Below the pieces are notes generated by a model, which had not been told where the DNA came from, did no database searches, and was given only the letters and a program-made list of their open reading frames with translations. The translations under genes were made by a program, and so were the position numbers. Shown piece by piece: positions 1 through 9,078 of a stretch of DNA of 47,156 nt; within the stretch, counting starts at the first letter, position 1; each line of letters starts with the position of its first letter. Origin of the DNA: Hyphomicrobiales bacterium (GTDB lineage Bacteria; Pseudomonadota; Alphaproteobacteria; Rhizobiales; Xanthobacteraceae); the NCBI GenBank assembly GCA_021732625.1, contig JAKFUP010000022.1:1-47156 (forward strand). The letters are read 5' to 3'.

Positions 1-2253
1 CGCACGCTCTCCTCGACCGTCGACCAGCTGTCGCGGCAGCACGACTATTCCGGCTCGCTGAATGCACTCGAACAACGCATCGCGATCCTGACGACCGCGC
101 TGGAAACCCGGGAGCCAATGGCCGCCGGCAGCCACGACGGTAGCCACCTCGAGAATGCGGTTCGCTCGCTGTCCGATCGCATCGACCATCTGCAAGTCGG
201 CAGCGGCGACGGCTCCGCCGTGATTCATCATGTCGAGCAGCGCATCGCTCATCTGATGGAGCGGATGGAGAGCGCAGGCCCGCAGGGCGGCAATCTCGCC
301 CGCGTCGAAGATGCGCTGGCCGATATTCTGCGGCATCTGGCGGATCAGCGCGACAGCATTCCGGCACACCCTGAAGCCAGCGCACCGGCGATGGACAGCG
401 ATCTGGTCGATACGATCAAGCGCCAGCTCTCCGATATGCGCTTCAGCCAGTCGGAAACCGATCGCCGCACTCAAGACTCGCTTGAAACGGTTCACAGCGC
501 GCTCGGCCATGTCGCCGATCGCCTGAGCTCGATCGAAGGCGATTTGCGCAAGGTCCAGACCGCCCCGCCGGTTCACCATGAAGCGCCGCGCGCGGCAATG
601 CATCCACAGCAGGCCGCGCCTCGCCCCGAATTGCCGAACCCGGTCATGACACAAGCCGCACCGGTGCTTTCACCGATGGCGCAAGTCATCATCGAACCCA
701 CGGCTGCACCGGTTGCTCCGCCGGCGGTCCGTACCGATCCCGCCGTTGCGCGTATGCCGATCGACGCCAGCTTGCCGCCGGATCATCCGCTTGAGCCAGG
801 CTCGCGCACGGGTGGCCGCATGATGGCGCCGTCGGAGCGCATCGCAGCCTCTGAAGACGCACTCAGCGAAATTCCAGGCGCACTACCCGAAGCCGGAAAT
901 GCATCGAGCTTCATCGCCGCAGCGCGCCGCGCAGCGCAGGCTGCCGCTGCAAGCGCACCTGCAACGGGCGCCGCGAAAACCGGCCGTATCACCGTTCTCA
1001 GCAATGCCGCCAAGCCCGCAACGGCAAAGGCCGCAAGCGGTGAGCCGGTATCGAAAGCATCGCGAATCCGTTCACTGCTGGTCGGCGTCAGCGTCGTGGT
1101 CATCGTGCTCAGCGGCTTCCGCCTTGCGATGACGATGTTCGACGGCGGCGATGCGCAACCGGCCGCGACTGAAAAGTCGAGCGAGCTTGCTCCACCGCCC
1201 GTGAGTCTTGCTCCCGAAGCTAAACCTCGTCCTGAAGCCCCCGCGACACCCTCGGTGATCTCACCGACTCCGATCGGGCGTCAGAGCCTTCTGATTCAGG
1301 CGCCGGACTTCAATGTACCGGCAGCACCGGCTCCACAGCCGGCAGCCGCACCTGCACAGATTGCCTCCGCCGAAACGTCATCGGACGTCACCGGCTCCAT
1401 CACACCAAAGAGCGGAAAGCCCGCGGCTCCTGCCGCAGCGCCGGTAACGCGCGCGCCGGTCTGGACGGCGGACACAACTGCATCACTGACCCCGGTCGGC
1501 GACAAACTTCCCGATTCAATCGGCAGCGATCGCCTGCGTACCGCCGCGCAGAAAGGCGATCCAGCCGCAGCCTACGAAATTGGACTTCGGTTTGCCGAAG
1601 GCAAAGGCGTGACGGTCAATTACGACGAAGCCGTGAAGTGGTATGAGCGCGCGGCGCTGGCCGGCGTGACGCCCGCAATGTTCCGTCTCGGGACCTTCCA
1701 CGAGAAGGGCCTCGGGGTGAAGAAAAACCCGGAGACCGCACGCCGCTATTACATGCAGGCGGCCGAGCGCGGCAACGCCAAGGCGATGCATAACCTCGCA
1801 GTGTTCGACGCCGATGGCGGCGGCCAGGGTCCGAACTACAAGAGCGCGGTGCAGTGGTTCCGCAAGGCCGCCGATCACGGCGTCGCCGACAGCCAGTTCA
1901 ATCTCGGTATCCTTTATGCCCGCGGCATCGGCGTGGAACAGAACCTCGCCGAATCGTTCAAGTGGTTCAGCCTCGCCGCAGCCCAGGGCGACGCAGACTC
2001 GGGCCGCAAGCGTGACGACGTGGCCAAGCGCCTCGATGCTCAATCGCTTGCCGCAGCCAAACTCGCGATCCAGACCTTCGTACCGGAGAAGCAGCCGGAT
2101 GCCGCCGCGACCGCGGCAGCACCCGCAGGCGGCTGGGATGGCGAGACGACTGCTGCCAAGCCTGCCAAGGGCGCGGCGCCCAAGGGTGCTGCGCAAAAGG
2201 CCGCTGTGAAGCCGGCTGCGAAGCCCGCAGCCGAGAAGCGCGCCGAGCGTTAA
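1..2253 (+). CDS. Sel1-repeat / PodJ-like polarity or envelope protein (5' partial)
   Basis: The reading frame is open from base 1, so the start lies upstream; 750 residues are visible. The N-terminal third is rich in heptad-like, charged helices (coiled coil). It is followed by a Pro/Ala-rich linker, one membrane segment near residues 358-378 (encoded around 1072-1134), and a second Pro/Ala-rich, presumably periplasmic, linker. Roughly four Sel1/TPR-like repeats follow at about residues 515-660 (for example WYERAALAG, YYMQAAERGNAKAMHNLA and WFSLAAAQGDADSG), then a Lys/Ala tail. This order (cytoplasmic coiled coil, one TM, periplasmic Sel1 repeats) is that of PodJ-type localization factors of alphaproteobacteria. 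No peptidoglycan-binding domain is visible at the C-terminus. The polar role is inferred from architecture only. Confidence 0.8.
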   Translation, partial: RTLSSTVDQLSRQHDYSGSLNALEQRIAILTTALETREPMAAGSHDGSHLENAVRSLSDRIDHLQVGSGDGSAVIHHVEQRIAHLMERMESAGPQGGNLARVEDALADILRHLADQRDSIPAHPEASAPAMDSDLVDTIKRQLSDMRFSQSETDRRTQDSLETVHSALGHVADRLSSIEGDLRKVQTAPPVHHEAPRAAMHPQQAAPRPELPNPVMTQAAPVLSPMAQVIIEPTAAPVAPPAVRTDPAVARMPIDASLPPDHPLEPGSRTGGRMMAPSERIAASEDALSEIPGALPEAGNASSFIAAARRAAQAAAASAPATGAAKTGRITVLSNAAKPATAKAASGEPVSKASRIRSLLVGVSVVVIVLSGFRLAMTMFDGGDAQPAATEKSSELAPPPVSLAPEAKPRPEAPATPSVISPTPIGRQSLLIQAPDFNVPAAPAPQPAAAPAQIASAETSSDVTGSITPKSGKPAAPAAAPVTRAPVWTADTTASLTPVGDKLPDSIGSDRLRTAAQKGDPAAAYEIGLRFAEGKGVTVNYDEAVKWYERAALAGVTPAMFRLGTFHEKGLGVKKNPETARRYYMQAAERGNAKAMHNLAVFDADGGGQGPNYKSAVQWFRKAADHGVADSQFNLGILYARGIGVEQNLAESFKWFSLAAAQGDADSGRKRDDVAKRLDAQSLAAAKLAIQTFVPEKQPDAAATAAAPAGGWDGETTAAKPAKGAAPKGAAQKAAVKPAAKPAAEKRAER

Positions 2254-2276
2254 TCACAACAGCGATGGCGGTTAAC

Positions 2277-2301
2277 GATCGCGGGGCAAAACCCCGCGAT
2301 C
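2277..2301. terminator. GC-rich hairpin after the Sel1 gene
   Basis: A perfect 10-bp stem (GATCGCGGGG / CCCCGCGATC) with a five-base loop lies 24 bases after the stop codon at 2253. No clear T-run follows, so termination is probable rather than certain. The rest of the 126-base gap before the next gene shows nothing else recognisable. Confidence 0.55.
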
Positions 2302-2379
2302 CGTGCAATCTTTAGTGCCGCCTCGGGACGATTTCGGTTAAGCAGGGCCCGACTTTAGCCAAACACTGAAGCGGTCCAC

Positions 2380-3306
2380 GTGCAGCTATTCCTGCCCATC
2401 GCCGACATTCCGGTGAACATGTTTCTCATCCTCGCGATGGGCATGGCGGTAGGGTTTGTGTCCGGCATGTTCGGCATCGGCGGCGGTTTTCTGCTGACGC
2501 CGCTTCTAATTTTCGTCGGCGTCTCGCCCGCAGTTGCGGTCGCCTCGGTCTCCAGCCATATCGCCGCATCATCGTTCTCGGGCGCGCTGGCTTACTGGCG
2601 CAGGCGCGCGATCGATCCGGCGCTGGCTTTGGTGTTGCTGAGCGGCGGCGTGCTCGGAACCGCGTTCGGCGTCTGGCTGTTCACACTGCTGCGCTCGCTC
2701 GGCCAGCTCGATCTCATCATCGCACTGTCCTACGTGGTGCTGCTGTCGACCGTCGGCGGCCTGATGTTCTGGGAAGGCTTGAACGCCATCCGCCGCGCCC
2801 GGCGCGGCGAGACAATCACGATGCGGCGCACCGGGGCGCACGGCTGGATTCACGGCCTGCCGCTGAAAATGCGTTTCAAACGCTCGAAGATCTATCTCTC
2901 GGTGATCCCGCTGGTCGCCACCGGCCTGATGATCGGCTTCATCGGCGCGGTCATGGGAATCGGCGGCGCATTCCTGCTGATCCCGATCCTGATTTACGTC
3001 ATGCGCGTCCCCACCAGCACGGTGATCGGCACCGCCATGGCGCTGACGCTCGTCACCATGGTTCTCGCGACCATCCTGCATGCGGTGACCAATCATCTTG
3101 TCGATGCCGTGCTGGCGCTGATCCTGATGGTCGGCGGCGTGATCGGCGCGCAGTTTGGCGCGCGTGCGGGACAACGGATTCGCGGCGAGCATCTGCGGTT
3201 GCTGCTCGGTCTTCTGATTCTCTCGGTCGGAATCCGTTTTGCGGTCGAGCTGATCATCAAGCCCGACGATGTCTACACCATCCGCCAGATCGGAGACGGT
3301 GTATGA
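2380..3306 (+). CDS. TauE/SafE family sulfite/anion exporter
   Basis: The 308-residue polytopic inner-membrane protein has about eight hydrophobic segments in two halves. Each half carries the family's glycine-rich motif after its first helix: GMFGIGGGFLLTPLLI near residues 30-45 and GAVMGIGGAFLLIPILI near residues 188-204. TauE/SafE proteins are proposed to export sulfite, sulfoacetate or related anions; the substrate here cannot be read. The start is GTG, chosen because homologues begin with an MQ-[hydrophobic]-LPIA-type sequence. The stop overlaps the next start by 4 bases (ATGA), so the two are translationally coupled. Confidence 0.88.
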   Translation: MQLFLPIADIPVNMFLILAMGMAVGFVSGMFGIGGGFLLTPLLIFVGVSPAVAVASVSSHIAASSFSGALAYWRRRAIDPALALVLLSGGVLGTAFGVWLFTLLRSLGQLDLIIALSYVVLLSTVGGLMFWEGLNAIRRARRGETITMRRTGAHGWIHGLPLKMRFKRSKIYLSVIPLVATGLMIGFIGAVMGIGGAFLLIPILIYVMRVPTSTVIGTAMALTLVTMVLATILHAVTNHLVDAVLALILMVGGVIGAQFGARAGQRIRGEHLRLLLGLLILSVGIRFAVELIIKPDDVYTIRQIGDGV

Positions 3307-4091
3307 AGCGCCAGGTCAGCATCGCCATCATGGCCGCACTGGCGTTTGGTGCTTCGCTGGCTGCGGGCAATGCGCAAGCGGAACGGCTGATCGTCTCGGT
3401 TTCGAACCATCGCGTCACGGTCACACCGAACTACGTCGGCGAGGAACTGGTGCTGTTCGGTTCGGTCGAACGTGACGAGAAAACCCCGTCAAATATGCCG
3501 AACTATGATCTCGTCGTTACCATCAAGGGTCCCGGCGCCGACATGGTGACACGGCGCAAGGAGCGCAAGTTCGGCATCTGGGTTAACGTCGACTCGCGGC
3601 AATTTCTGAAAGTACCGGCGTATCTCGCCGTGTTCGCCAACCGTCCAATCGAGGAGATTGCGTCGGCCGACACGCAGCGGCGTCTGCAACTGGGCCTCAA
3701 GAATATCATCCTGACGCAACGTGTCGGCACCGACTATGCCGACGTGGTTTCGACTGACCTGTTCCGCAGCGCGTTCGTGCGTTTGCGGATGGAGCATAGT
3801 CTGTATCGCGAGGCGACCAATGCCGTGACGTTTCTGACGCCGACGCTGTTTCGCACCGGTATTCCACTGCCGGCGGAAGTGCCGATCGGCAGCTACGATG
3901 TCGAGATCGAGCTGATCGCCAACGGCGTGCTGGTGACGAAAGCCGAAACCGCGTTCGAAATCGTCAAGGTCGGCTTCGAGCAGTTCGTCGCAACCAATGC
4001 GCAACAGAACGGACTGGTCTACGGTCTCGTCACCGCGATGATGGCGCTGATCACAGGCTGGCTGGCGTCGGTGATTTTCCGGCGGGATTGA
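3303..4091 (+). CDS. TIGR02186 / Alph_Pro_TM family membrane protein
   Basis: The 262-residue protein has an N-terminal signal peptide (cleavage near AQA-ERL, residue 27), a large periplasmic beta-rich domain and one C-terminal membrane helix (about residues 243-258) ending in Arg-Arg-Asp. This matches the alphaproteobacterial TIGR02186 family of unknown function. The family is repeatedly found beside TauE/SafE genes, and the 4-base overlap with the upstream exporter supports a joint role, perhaps as a periplasmic accessory subunit. That role is inferred. The gene converges on the M20 peptidase with only 25 bases between them. Confidence 0.85.
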   Translation: MKRQVSIAIMAALAFGASLAAGNAQAERLIVSVSNHRVTVTPNYVGEELVLFGSVERDEKTPSNMPNYDLVVTIKGPGADMVTRRKERKFGIWVNVDSRQFLKVPAYLAVFANRPIEEIASADTQRRLQLGLKNIILTQRVGTDYADVVSTDLFRSAFVRLRMEHSLYREATNAVTFLTPTLFRTGIPLPAEVPIGSYDVEIELIANGVLVTKAETAFEIVKVGFEQFVATNAQQNGLVYGLVTAMMALITGWLASVIFRRD

Positions 4092-4116
4092 TCTCCGCGG
4101 CCTGAGTTTCGATGTT

Positions 4117-5382
4117 CTACTTGCCCTGCGCGATGTCCATAATCATACGGGATGCGAGGTACAATCGGCGCGGAATGGCATCGACAACGACATACTCGGC
4201 ACTGTTGCTGTGATAACCGAAGCCGGGTAGACCCAAGGCTTCCACCACCGGCTTGCCGGACAGTGCCGCATAGGCCGCATCGGTACCGCCGCCGGTGAAC
4301 GGGATGACCTTGACCTCGACACCGAGTGACTTGTTGATCTCGACCGCCTTCTGAACGAGGCGGCGGCCTTCGTCGTTCGCGACGAAAGCGGGGCGACCAG
4401 AATCGATATCGATCTTGATTTCCGCACCCTGCAGACGCTTCTTTGCCACGCGCTCGTTCAGATCCTTGATCATGGCCTGTAACGACTCGTTGTTCGGGTA
4501 ACGCACATCCGCATAGAGCGTCGCTTCGTCGGGCACGATATTGGGAACGTTGCCTGCCTTGCCGAGCGTCCAGTTGAAGCGAAGCGCACCTTGGCCCTTG
4601 TCGAGATCGAGCGTGCGCAACACCAGATCGGATGCCTCGACAATTGCATTGACGCCAAGCTCTGGTGCTGCGCCTGCGTGGGCCGCGAGTCCCTTGACCG
4701 AAATCTTGACAGCACCGATGCCGGATGCGCCCAGGACCATGACCTCGCCGCCGAGCAATGGATGCTTGTCGATGGTCGGCTCGAACGACAGAATCGCGTC
4801 GCTCTCTTTCGCCAGCGATTGAATTAACGCGCGAGAGCCACGCGACCCCTGCTCTTCATCGACATTGAAGATCACGGCAATGGTGCCGAAGTCTTTGAAA
4901 CCATGTTTCTGCAGCAGGCGCATGCTGTGCAGGATCACGGCGATTCCGGATTTGGCGTCGGCGATGCCGGGTCCGTAGGCTTTGTTGCCTTCAATCCGGA
5001 AAGGGGCCGTCGCGAGCTTGCCGCGGCTGTAGACGGTGTCCATGTGCGCCATCAACAGTATGTTTTTCCCACCCCTGCCTTTCAGACGCCCGACGATGTT
5101 GTCGCCGACAACACCATCGATGGCCTTGTTACGGGTGACTTCAAAGCCGAGTGCCTTGAGGTCTTTCTCCAGCAACGCAGCCATCGCTGCCATGCCGACC
5201 TTGTCGCCGGTGCCAGTCTCGATGTTGACCAAACGCTCCAGCGTCTTGACCGTCGCGGCCTGTTCGGATTTGGCGTCTTTCAGCAGCCGGTCATCCACCG
5301 CTGCCGCAGGGAGCATTGCCATACTGAGGCCAAGCAACGCACCGGCGATCCATCGCAGGAGCGAGACTGACGATTCAAACAT
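4117..5382 (-). CDS. Exported M20 family metallopeptidase (glutamate carboxypeptidase type)
   Basis: The 421-residue zinc hydrolase resembles carboxypeptidase G2. A signal peptide spans residues 1-28. Metal-site motifs are visible: MAHMDT (His113, Asp115), the bridging Asp142 in GIADAKSG, the Glu pair DEEQ (176-177), FEPT, and a C-terminal His in YHSNSAEY. The start at 5382 was preferred to a longer frame because a perfect AGGAGG (5388-5393 on the complement) precedes it and the signal peptide begins there. It would remove C-terminal amino acids from peptides or folate-like compounds in the periplasm; the substrate is unknown. It lies 112 bases downstream of pdeM on the same strand but has its own ribosome site. 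Confidence 0.88.
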   Translation of the reverse strand: MFESSVSLLRWIAGALLGLSMAMLPAAAVDDRLLKDAKSEQAATVKTLERLVNIETGTGDKVGMAAMAALLEKDLKALGFEVTRNKAIDGVVGDNIVGRLKGRGGKNILLMAHMDTVYSRGKLATAPFRIEGNKAYGPGIADAKSGIAVILHSMRLLQKHGFKDFGTIAVIFNVDEEQGSRGSRALIQSLAKESDAILSFEPTIDKHPLLGGEVMVLGASGIGAVKISVKGLAAHAGAAPELGVNAIVEASDLVLRTLDLDKGQGALRFNWTLGKAGNVPNIVPDEATLYADVRYPNNESLQAMIKDLNERVAKKRLQGAEIKIDIDSGRPAFVANDEGRRLVQKAVEINKSLGVEVKVIPFTGGGTDAAYAALSGKPVVEALGLPGFGYHSNSAEYVVVDAIPRRLYLASRMIMDIAQGK

Positions 5383-5494
5383 CCGAACCTCCTGACGACT
5401 TATCGGAAAAGCCATTCTACCACAGTGGCGAAACCAAGCCAGCGAGCGGCATTCCTTGGCAATCAAGCCGTTTCGGAAAAACAAAAAAACTGGA

Positions 5495-6190
5495 TCAAAA
5501 ACACCGCGCTGCAGGGAAGGCATGCATGCTGGCGTCGCCGAGAACATGCGCTGTGAAATCGAGCGACGGAAAGATTTTCGCGAACGCCCGATCGCGAATG
5601 CTCAGGCCTCCGGTATAAGCACCGAACGACGGCATCACAGCGCGCATGCCATCGCTGGCGAAACAACGCCGGTCGATGGCGCGGCCGCGCGTCGCGACAC
5701 GCGCCTTCGGATGCAGATGGCCCGCGATCTCGCCTTCCACACCTGTCGGCTCATGACGAAAGCTGATCGCGCCGATGGCGATTTCCTCGGCGACTGAACC
5801 GCGCAGCGTGGCCGGCGGCAGCGGATCGTGATTGCCCGCAATCCAGATCCAGTCGCGGCCGGTCTGCATGGCGGCGATGGCGTCGCGATCGGCATCGGCC
5901 AGACGCTGATGCGCGTCGCGATCGTGGAAACTGTCGCCGAGCGCAATCACGGTGCGCGGATTGGTGCGCGCGATTACGGCGGCGAGCCGCGCCAGCGTCG
6001 CCACCGTATCGAACGGCGGCAGCAGAACGCCGCGCATGGCAAAGCTCGAACCTTTTTCCAGATGCATGTCAGAGACGACCAGCAAACGCTCCTCGCTCCA
6101 GTACAGCGCGCCGGAGAGATCGGCGGCGAACGCGACGCCCGATACCGTTAGCGCGGCATCCGGTTGCTGTTTTGCTGCTGGAGCGTTCAC
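5495..6190 (-). CDS. pdeM: Ligase-associated DNA damage response endonuclease PdeM
   Basis: The 231-residue metallophosphoesterase belongs to the ligase-associated (LDR) family. Calcineurin-type metal motifs are present in order: SDMHLEKG (about 41-48), GDSFHDRD (about 83-90) and GNHDP (about 117-121), with later His motifs FRHEP and GHLHP. The start is GTG, three bases after the helicase stop, so the two form an operon. Family members accompany a helicase, an SNM1-like nuclease and an ATP-dependent ligase; here the last two are about 9 kb away in the opposite orientation. The endonuclease role comes from family knowledge. Confidence 0.88.
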   Translation of the reverse strand: MNAPAAKQQPDAALTVSGVAFAADLSGALYWSEERLLVVSDMHLEKGSSFAMRGVLLPPFDTVATLARLAAVIARTNPRTVIALGDSFHDRDAHQRLADADRDAIAAMQTGRDWIWIAGNHDPLPPATLRGSVAEEIAIGAISFRHEPTGVEGEIAGHLHPKARVATRGRAIDRRCFASDGMRAVMPSFGAYTGGLSIRDRAFAKIFPSLDFTAHVLGDASMHAFPAARCF

Positions 6191-6193
6191 ACC

Positions 6194-8851
6194 CTATCCC
6201 ATCGCTTCCTTGACGAGTTCCTCGGCGGCTTCCGCCAGCAACTCGTCGGCTGCTTCGCCATAAACCGCTTCGCGGCCGATTTCCAGCATCACCGGCACGG
6301 CGAGCGGCGACACCCGATCCAGCGCACGATGCACGATGTGGCCCTTGATTCGCGACAGCATATCGCCGAGCCGCTTGAGATCGAGCAGGCCGGTGGCCGC
6401 ATCCGCCCGCGCGGCGCGCAACAGCACATGGTCGGCCTGATGCTTGCGCAACACGTCATAGACCAGATCGGTCGAGAACAGCATCTGCCGCCGGGATTTG
6501 TCCTCGCCGACGAAGCGCCGCGGGATCAGCCCCGAAATGATGGCGCAGGCGCGGAATGTGCGCTTCATCAGCGCCGATTCCGCAAGCCATGCTTCGAGAT
6601 CGTCGCCCAGCATGTCGGCATCGAACAGCGCCGCGAGATCGAGCCGGCCCTGGCGAACCATCGCGGACAGATCGCCGACGCCCCATACCGCCAGCGCATA
6701 CTCGTTGGCGACGAATCCAAGTGGCCGCGCCCGTGCGCGTTCCAGCCGCCGCGTCAGCAGCATGCCGAGCGTCTGATGCGCAAGACGCCCTTCGAACGGA
6801 TAACAGACCAGATAGTGTTTGCCGCCACGCGGAAACGTCTCGACCACCATCTCGGCCGGTCCCGGAATTTTCGACACCTGCGTCTGCAATGACAGCCAGT
6901 CACGAACCTGATCCGGCAGGCCGCGCCATGCGCTCTTGTCGGCGAGCAGATGCCGCACGCGATCGGCGAGATAGGTCGAGAGCGGGAACTTGCCACCGCC
7001 ATAGGCAGGAACTTTTGCGTCCGCGTCGTTGGCGCGCGAGACATAGACCTGATCTTCAGCCAGCGCCTCGTAACGCACCACTTCGCCGCCGAACACGAAG
7101 GTGTCGCCAACCGTCAGACCCTCGACAAAGTACTCCTCGACTTCGCCGAGCATGCGTCCGCCCCGCGCGATGCCGCCCGTGACGCCGGAGCCGCCGCCGC
7201 GCGAGCGCACCAGTTTCACCTTGAGCATCTGCTCTTCGACGATGGTGCCGACGTTGAGGCGATAACTTTGTCGCACGCGCGGATTCGTGACGCGCCACTT
7301 GCCATCTTTGTCCTGCTTGATGCGCGCGAACCGCTCGTAGGATTTCAGCGCATAGCCGCCGGTGGCGACAAAATCGACCACGTCGTCGAAATCCTTGCGC
7401 GCGAGGTCCGCATAGGGCGCGGCGTGGCACACTTCGCTGTAGAGGTCGTCGCTCAAAAAAGGTTCGCCGCAGGCACAACCCATCACATGCTGCGCCAGCA
7501 CGTCGAGCGCGCCGGTGCGCAGCGGTGGTGTGTCCTGCGCATTCTCGGCGATGGCGTCGATGGCCGCGCGGCATTCCAGCACCTCGAAGCGATTGGCCGG
7601 AACCATCACGGCGCGCGACGGCTCATCGAGGCGGTGATTGGCGCGGCCGATCCGCTGCATCATGCGCGATGCGCCCTTCGGCGCGCCGACATTGATGACA
7701 AGATCGATGTCGCCCCAGTCGATGCCGAGATCGAGCGAAGACGTGCACACCACGCCGCGCAATTTGCCCGCCGCCATCGCATTCTCCACCTTGCGGCGCT
7801 GCGCGACATCGAGCGAACCGTGATGCAGCGCGATGGCAAGGCCGTCGTCGTTGATGCGCCACAGTTCCTGAAACAGCATCTCGGCCTGGCTGCGGGTGTT
7901 GACGAAAACCAGCGACGTTTTGTTGCGTTTGATGAGATCGTAGATTTCGCTCATCGCGTGACGCGCGGTGTGCCCGGCCCACGGCAGTCGCTCTTTGGTG
8001 TCGAGCATCTCGACGATCGGTGCGGCCCCGCCGGACGTCATGACGATGTCGGCGTATGCCGGTGCACTGCCATCCTGCGGCACGAGAAAGCGCGACAGCG
8101 ATTGCGGCTCGGCCACCGTCGCCGACAGGCCGATCGCCTTCGCATCGGGCGCAAGGCGAAACAGCCGCGCAAGACCGAGCGACAGCAGATCGCCGCGCTT
8201 CGATGTCACCAGCGCATGCAATTCGTCGAGCACGATGCGTTGCAACGAGCCGAACAGATACGGCCCGTCGGCGGACGAGATCAGCAGCGCGAGTTGCTCC
8301 GGCGTGGTCAGCAAAATGTCCGGCGGATCGCGGCGCTGGCGCTGGCGGCGCGACACCGGCGTATCGCCAGTTCGGGTCTCGACACGGATCGGCAGATTCA
8401 TCTCGGCAACAGGCCGCTCGAGATTGCGGGCGATATCGACGGCGAGCGCCTTCAACGGCGAGATGTAGAGCGTATGCAGACCGCCGCTTCTTTTGCCCTC
8501 GCCCCGTTTACGGGGAGAGGGTGGCGACGCAAGCGCAGCGAGCGTTGCCGGGTGAGGGGCGGAAGCAGCGGATTGCCCCTCACCTGGACCGCTCGCGTTG
8601 CTCGCAGTCCGACCTCTCCCCGCCAGCGGGGAGAGGTGAGAATCAGCGGCCTCGTAGAGCTCAACCAATGTCGGTAAAAATCCTGCGAGCGTCTTGCCGG
8701 CGCCGGTCGGCGCAATCAGCAACGCCGAGCGTTTGGCTTTTGCTTTCGCCAGCAACGCCAGCTGATGCTCGCGCGGCGTCCATCCGCGCGCTGCGAACCA
8801 GCGCTTGAAATGGCCGGGAAGAAGATCGCTGCTGGAATCGTGCGGGGACAC
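6194..8851 (-). CDS. Ligase-associated DEXH-box helicase (Lhr-like)
   Basis: The 885-residue superfamily 2 helicase has the Lhr layout. Walker A is APTGAGKT (47-54), motif II is the DELH box (about residues 206-209), motif VI is QRIGRANHR (about 399-407), and winged-helix and Lhr-specific C-terminal domains follow. In the LDR set it is thought to unwind or reanneal damaged DNA with the nuclease and ligase. Residues about 72-122, between motifs I and Ia, are low-complexity Ser/Ala/Pro/Gly/Arg encoded by a palindromic genomic repeat inserted in frame (8486-8640). Both flanks stay collinear with the family, so the protein is probably functional with an extra surface loop. Confidence 0.9.
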   Translation of the reverse strand: MSPHDSSSDLLPGHFKRWFAARGWTPREHQLALLAKAKAKRSALLIAPTGAGKTLAGFLPTLVELYEAADSHLSPLAGRGRTASNASGPGEGQSAASAPHPATLAALASPPSPRKRGEGKRSGGLHTLYISPLKALAVDIARNLERPVAEMNLPIRVETRTGDTPVSRRQRQRRDPPDILLTTPEQLALLISSADGPYLFGSLQRIVLDELHALVTSKRGDLLSLGLARLFRLAPDAKAIGLSATVAEPQSLSRFLVPQDGSAPAYADIVMTSGGAAPIVEMLDTKERLPWAGHTARHAMSEIYDLIKRNKTSLVFVNTRSQAEMLFQELWRINDDGLAIALHHGSLDVAQRRKVENAMAAGKLRGVVCTSSLDLGIDWGDIDLVINVGAPKGASRMMQRIGRANHRLDEPSRAVMVPANRFEVLECRAAIDAIAENAQDTPPLRTGALDVLAQHVMGCACGEPFLSDDLYSEVCHAAPYADLARKDFDDVVDFVATGGYALKSYERFARIKQDKDGKWRVTNPRVRQSYRLNVGTIVEEQMLKVKLVRSRGGGSGVTGGIARGGRMLGEVEEYFVEGLTVGDTFVFGGEVVRYEALAEDQVYVSRANDADAKVPAYGGGKFPLSTYLADRVRHLLADKSAWRGLPDQVRDWLSLQTQVSKIPGPAEMVVETFPRGGKHYLVCYPFEGRLAHQTLGMLLTRRLERARARPLGFVANEYALAVWGVGDLSAMVRQGRLDLAALFDADMLGDDLEAWLAESALMKRTFRACAIISGLIPRRFVGEDKSRRQMLFSTDLVYDVLRKHQADHVLLRAARADAATGLLDLKRLGDMLSRIKGHIVHRALDRVSPLAVPVMLEIGREAVYGEAADELLAEAAEELVKEAMG
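8486..8640. repeat. Palindromic repeat inserted in frame in the helicase gene
   Basis: About 153 bases form nested inverted repeats. An inner pair GGTGAGGGGC (8551-8560) / GCCCCTCACC (8575-8584) is flanked by outer hairpins such as CCCCGTTTACGGGG and CTCTCCCCGCCAGCGGGGAGAG. The same inner pair and CTCTCCC/GGGGAGAG hairpin recur at 47078-47144, in intergenic DNA, which shows this is a mobile or dispersed repeat family. In the gene it adds about 51 codons without a stop. Confidence 0.85.
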
Positions 8852-9078
8852 GCTTCAAGAGGTAGGGCGTTTGCGCCAGAGGGTCGAGGGGCGGACCGAG
8901 AGGCCGACATCGCCGGACCCAGTCGATTTTTTGGCTAAAACGCCCGGAAAATGGAACATTTACTGATCTTTAAGACGGATTTTTGCGGCTGACTGTAGCC
9001 GGGGCGCAACAGACATCTCCCAGGTGCGGGGGTATGCTTGGGATCAATATTGGGGTCTATTTTGAAATGGGGTTCGTC

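Noticed and set aside
6950-8677. 575-codon open frame on the plus strand opposite the helicase
   Set aside because: It is rich in His/Arg/Gln, has no family motif, and is the expected GC-rich antisense shadow of the well-supported helicase gene.
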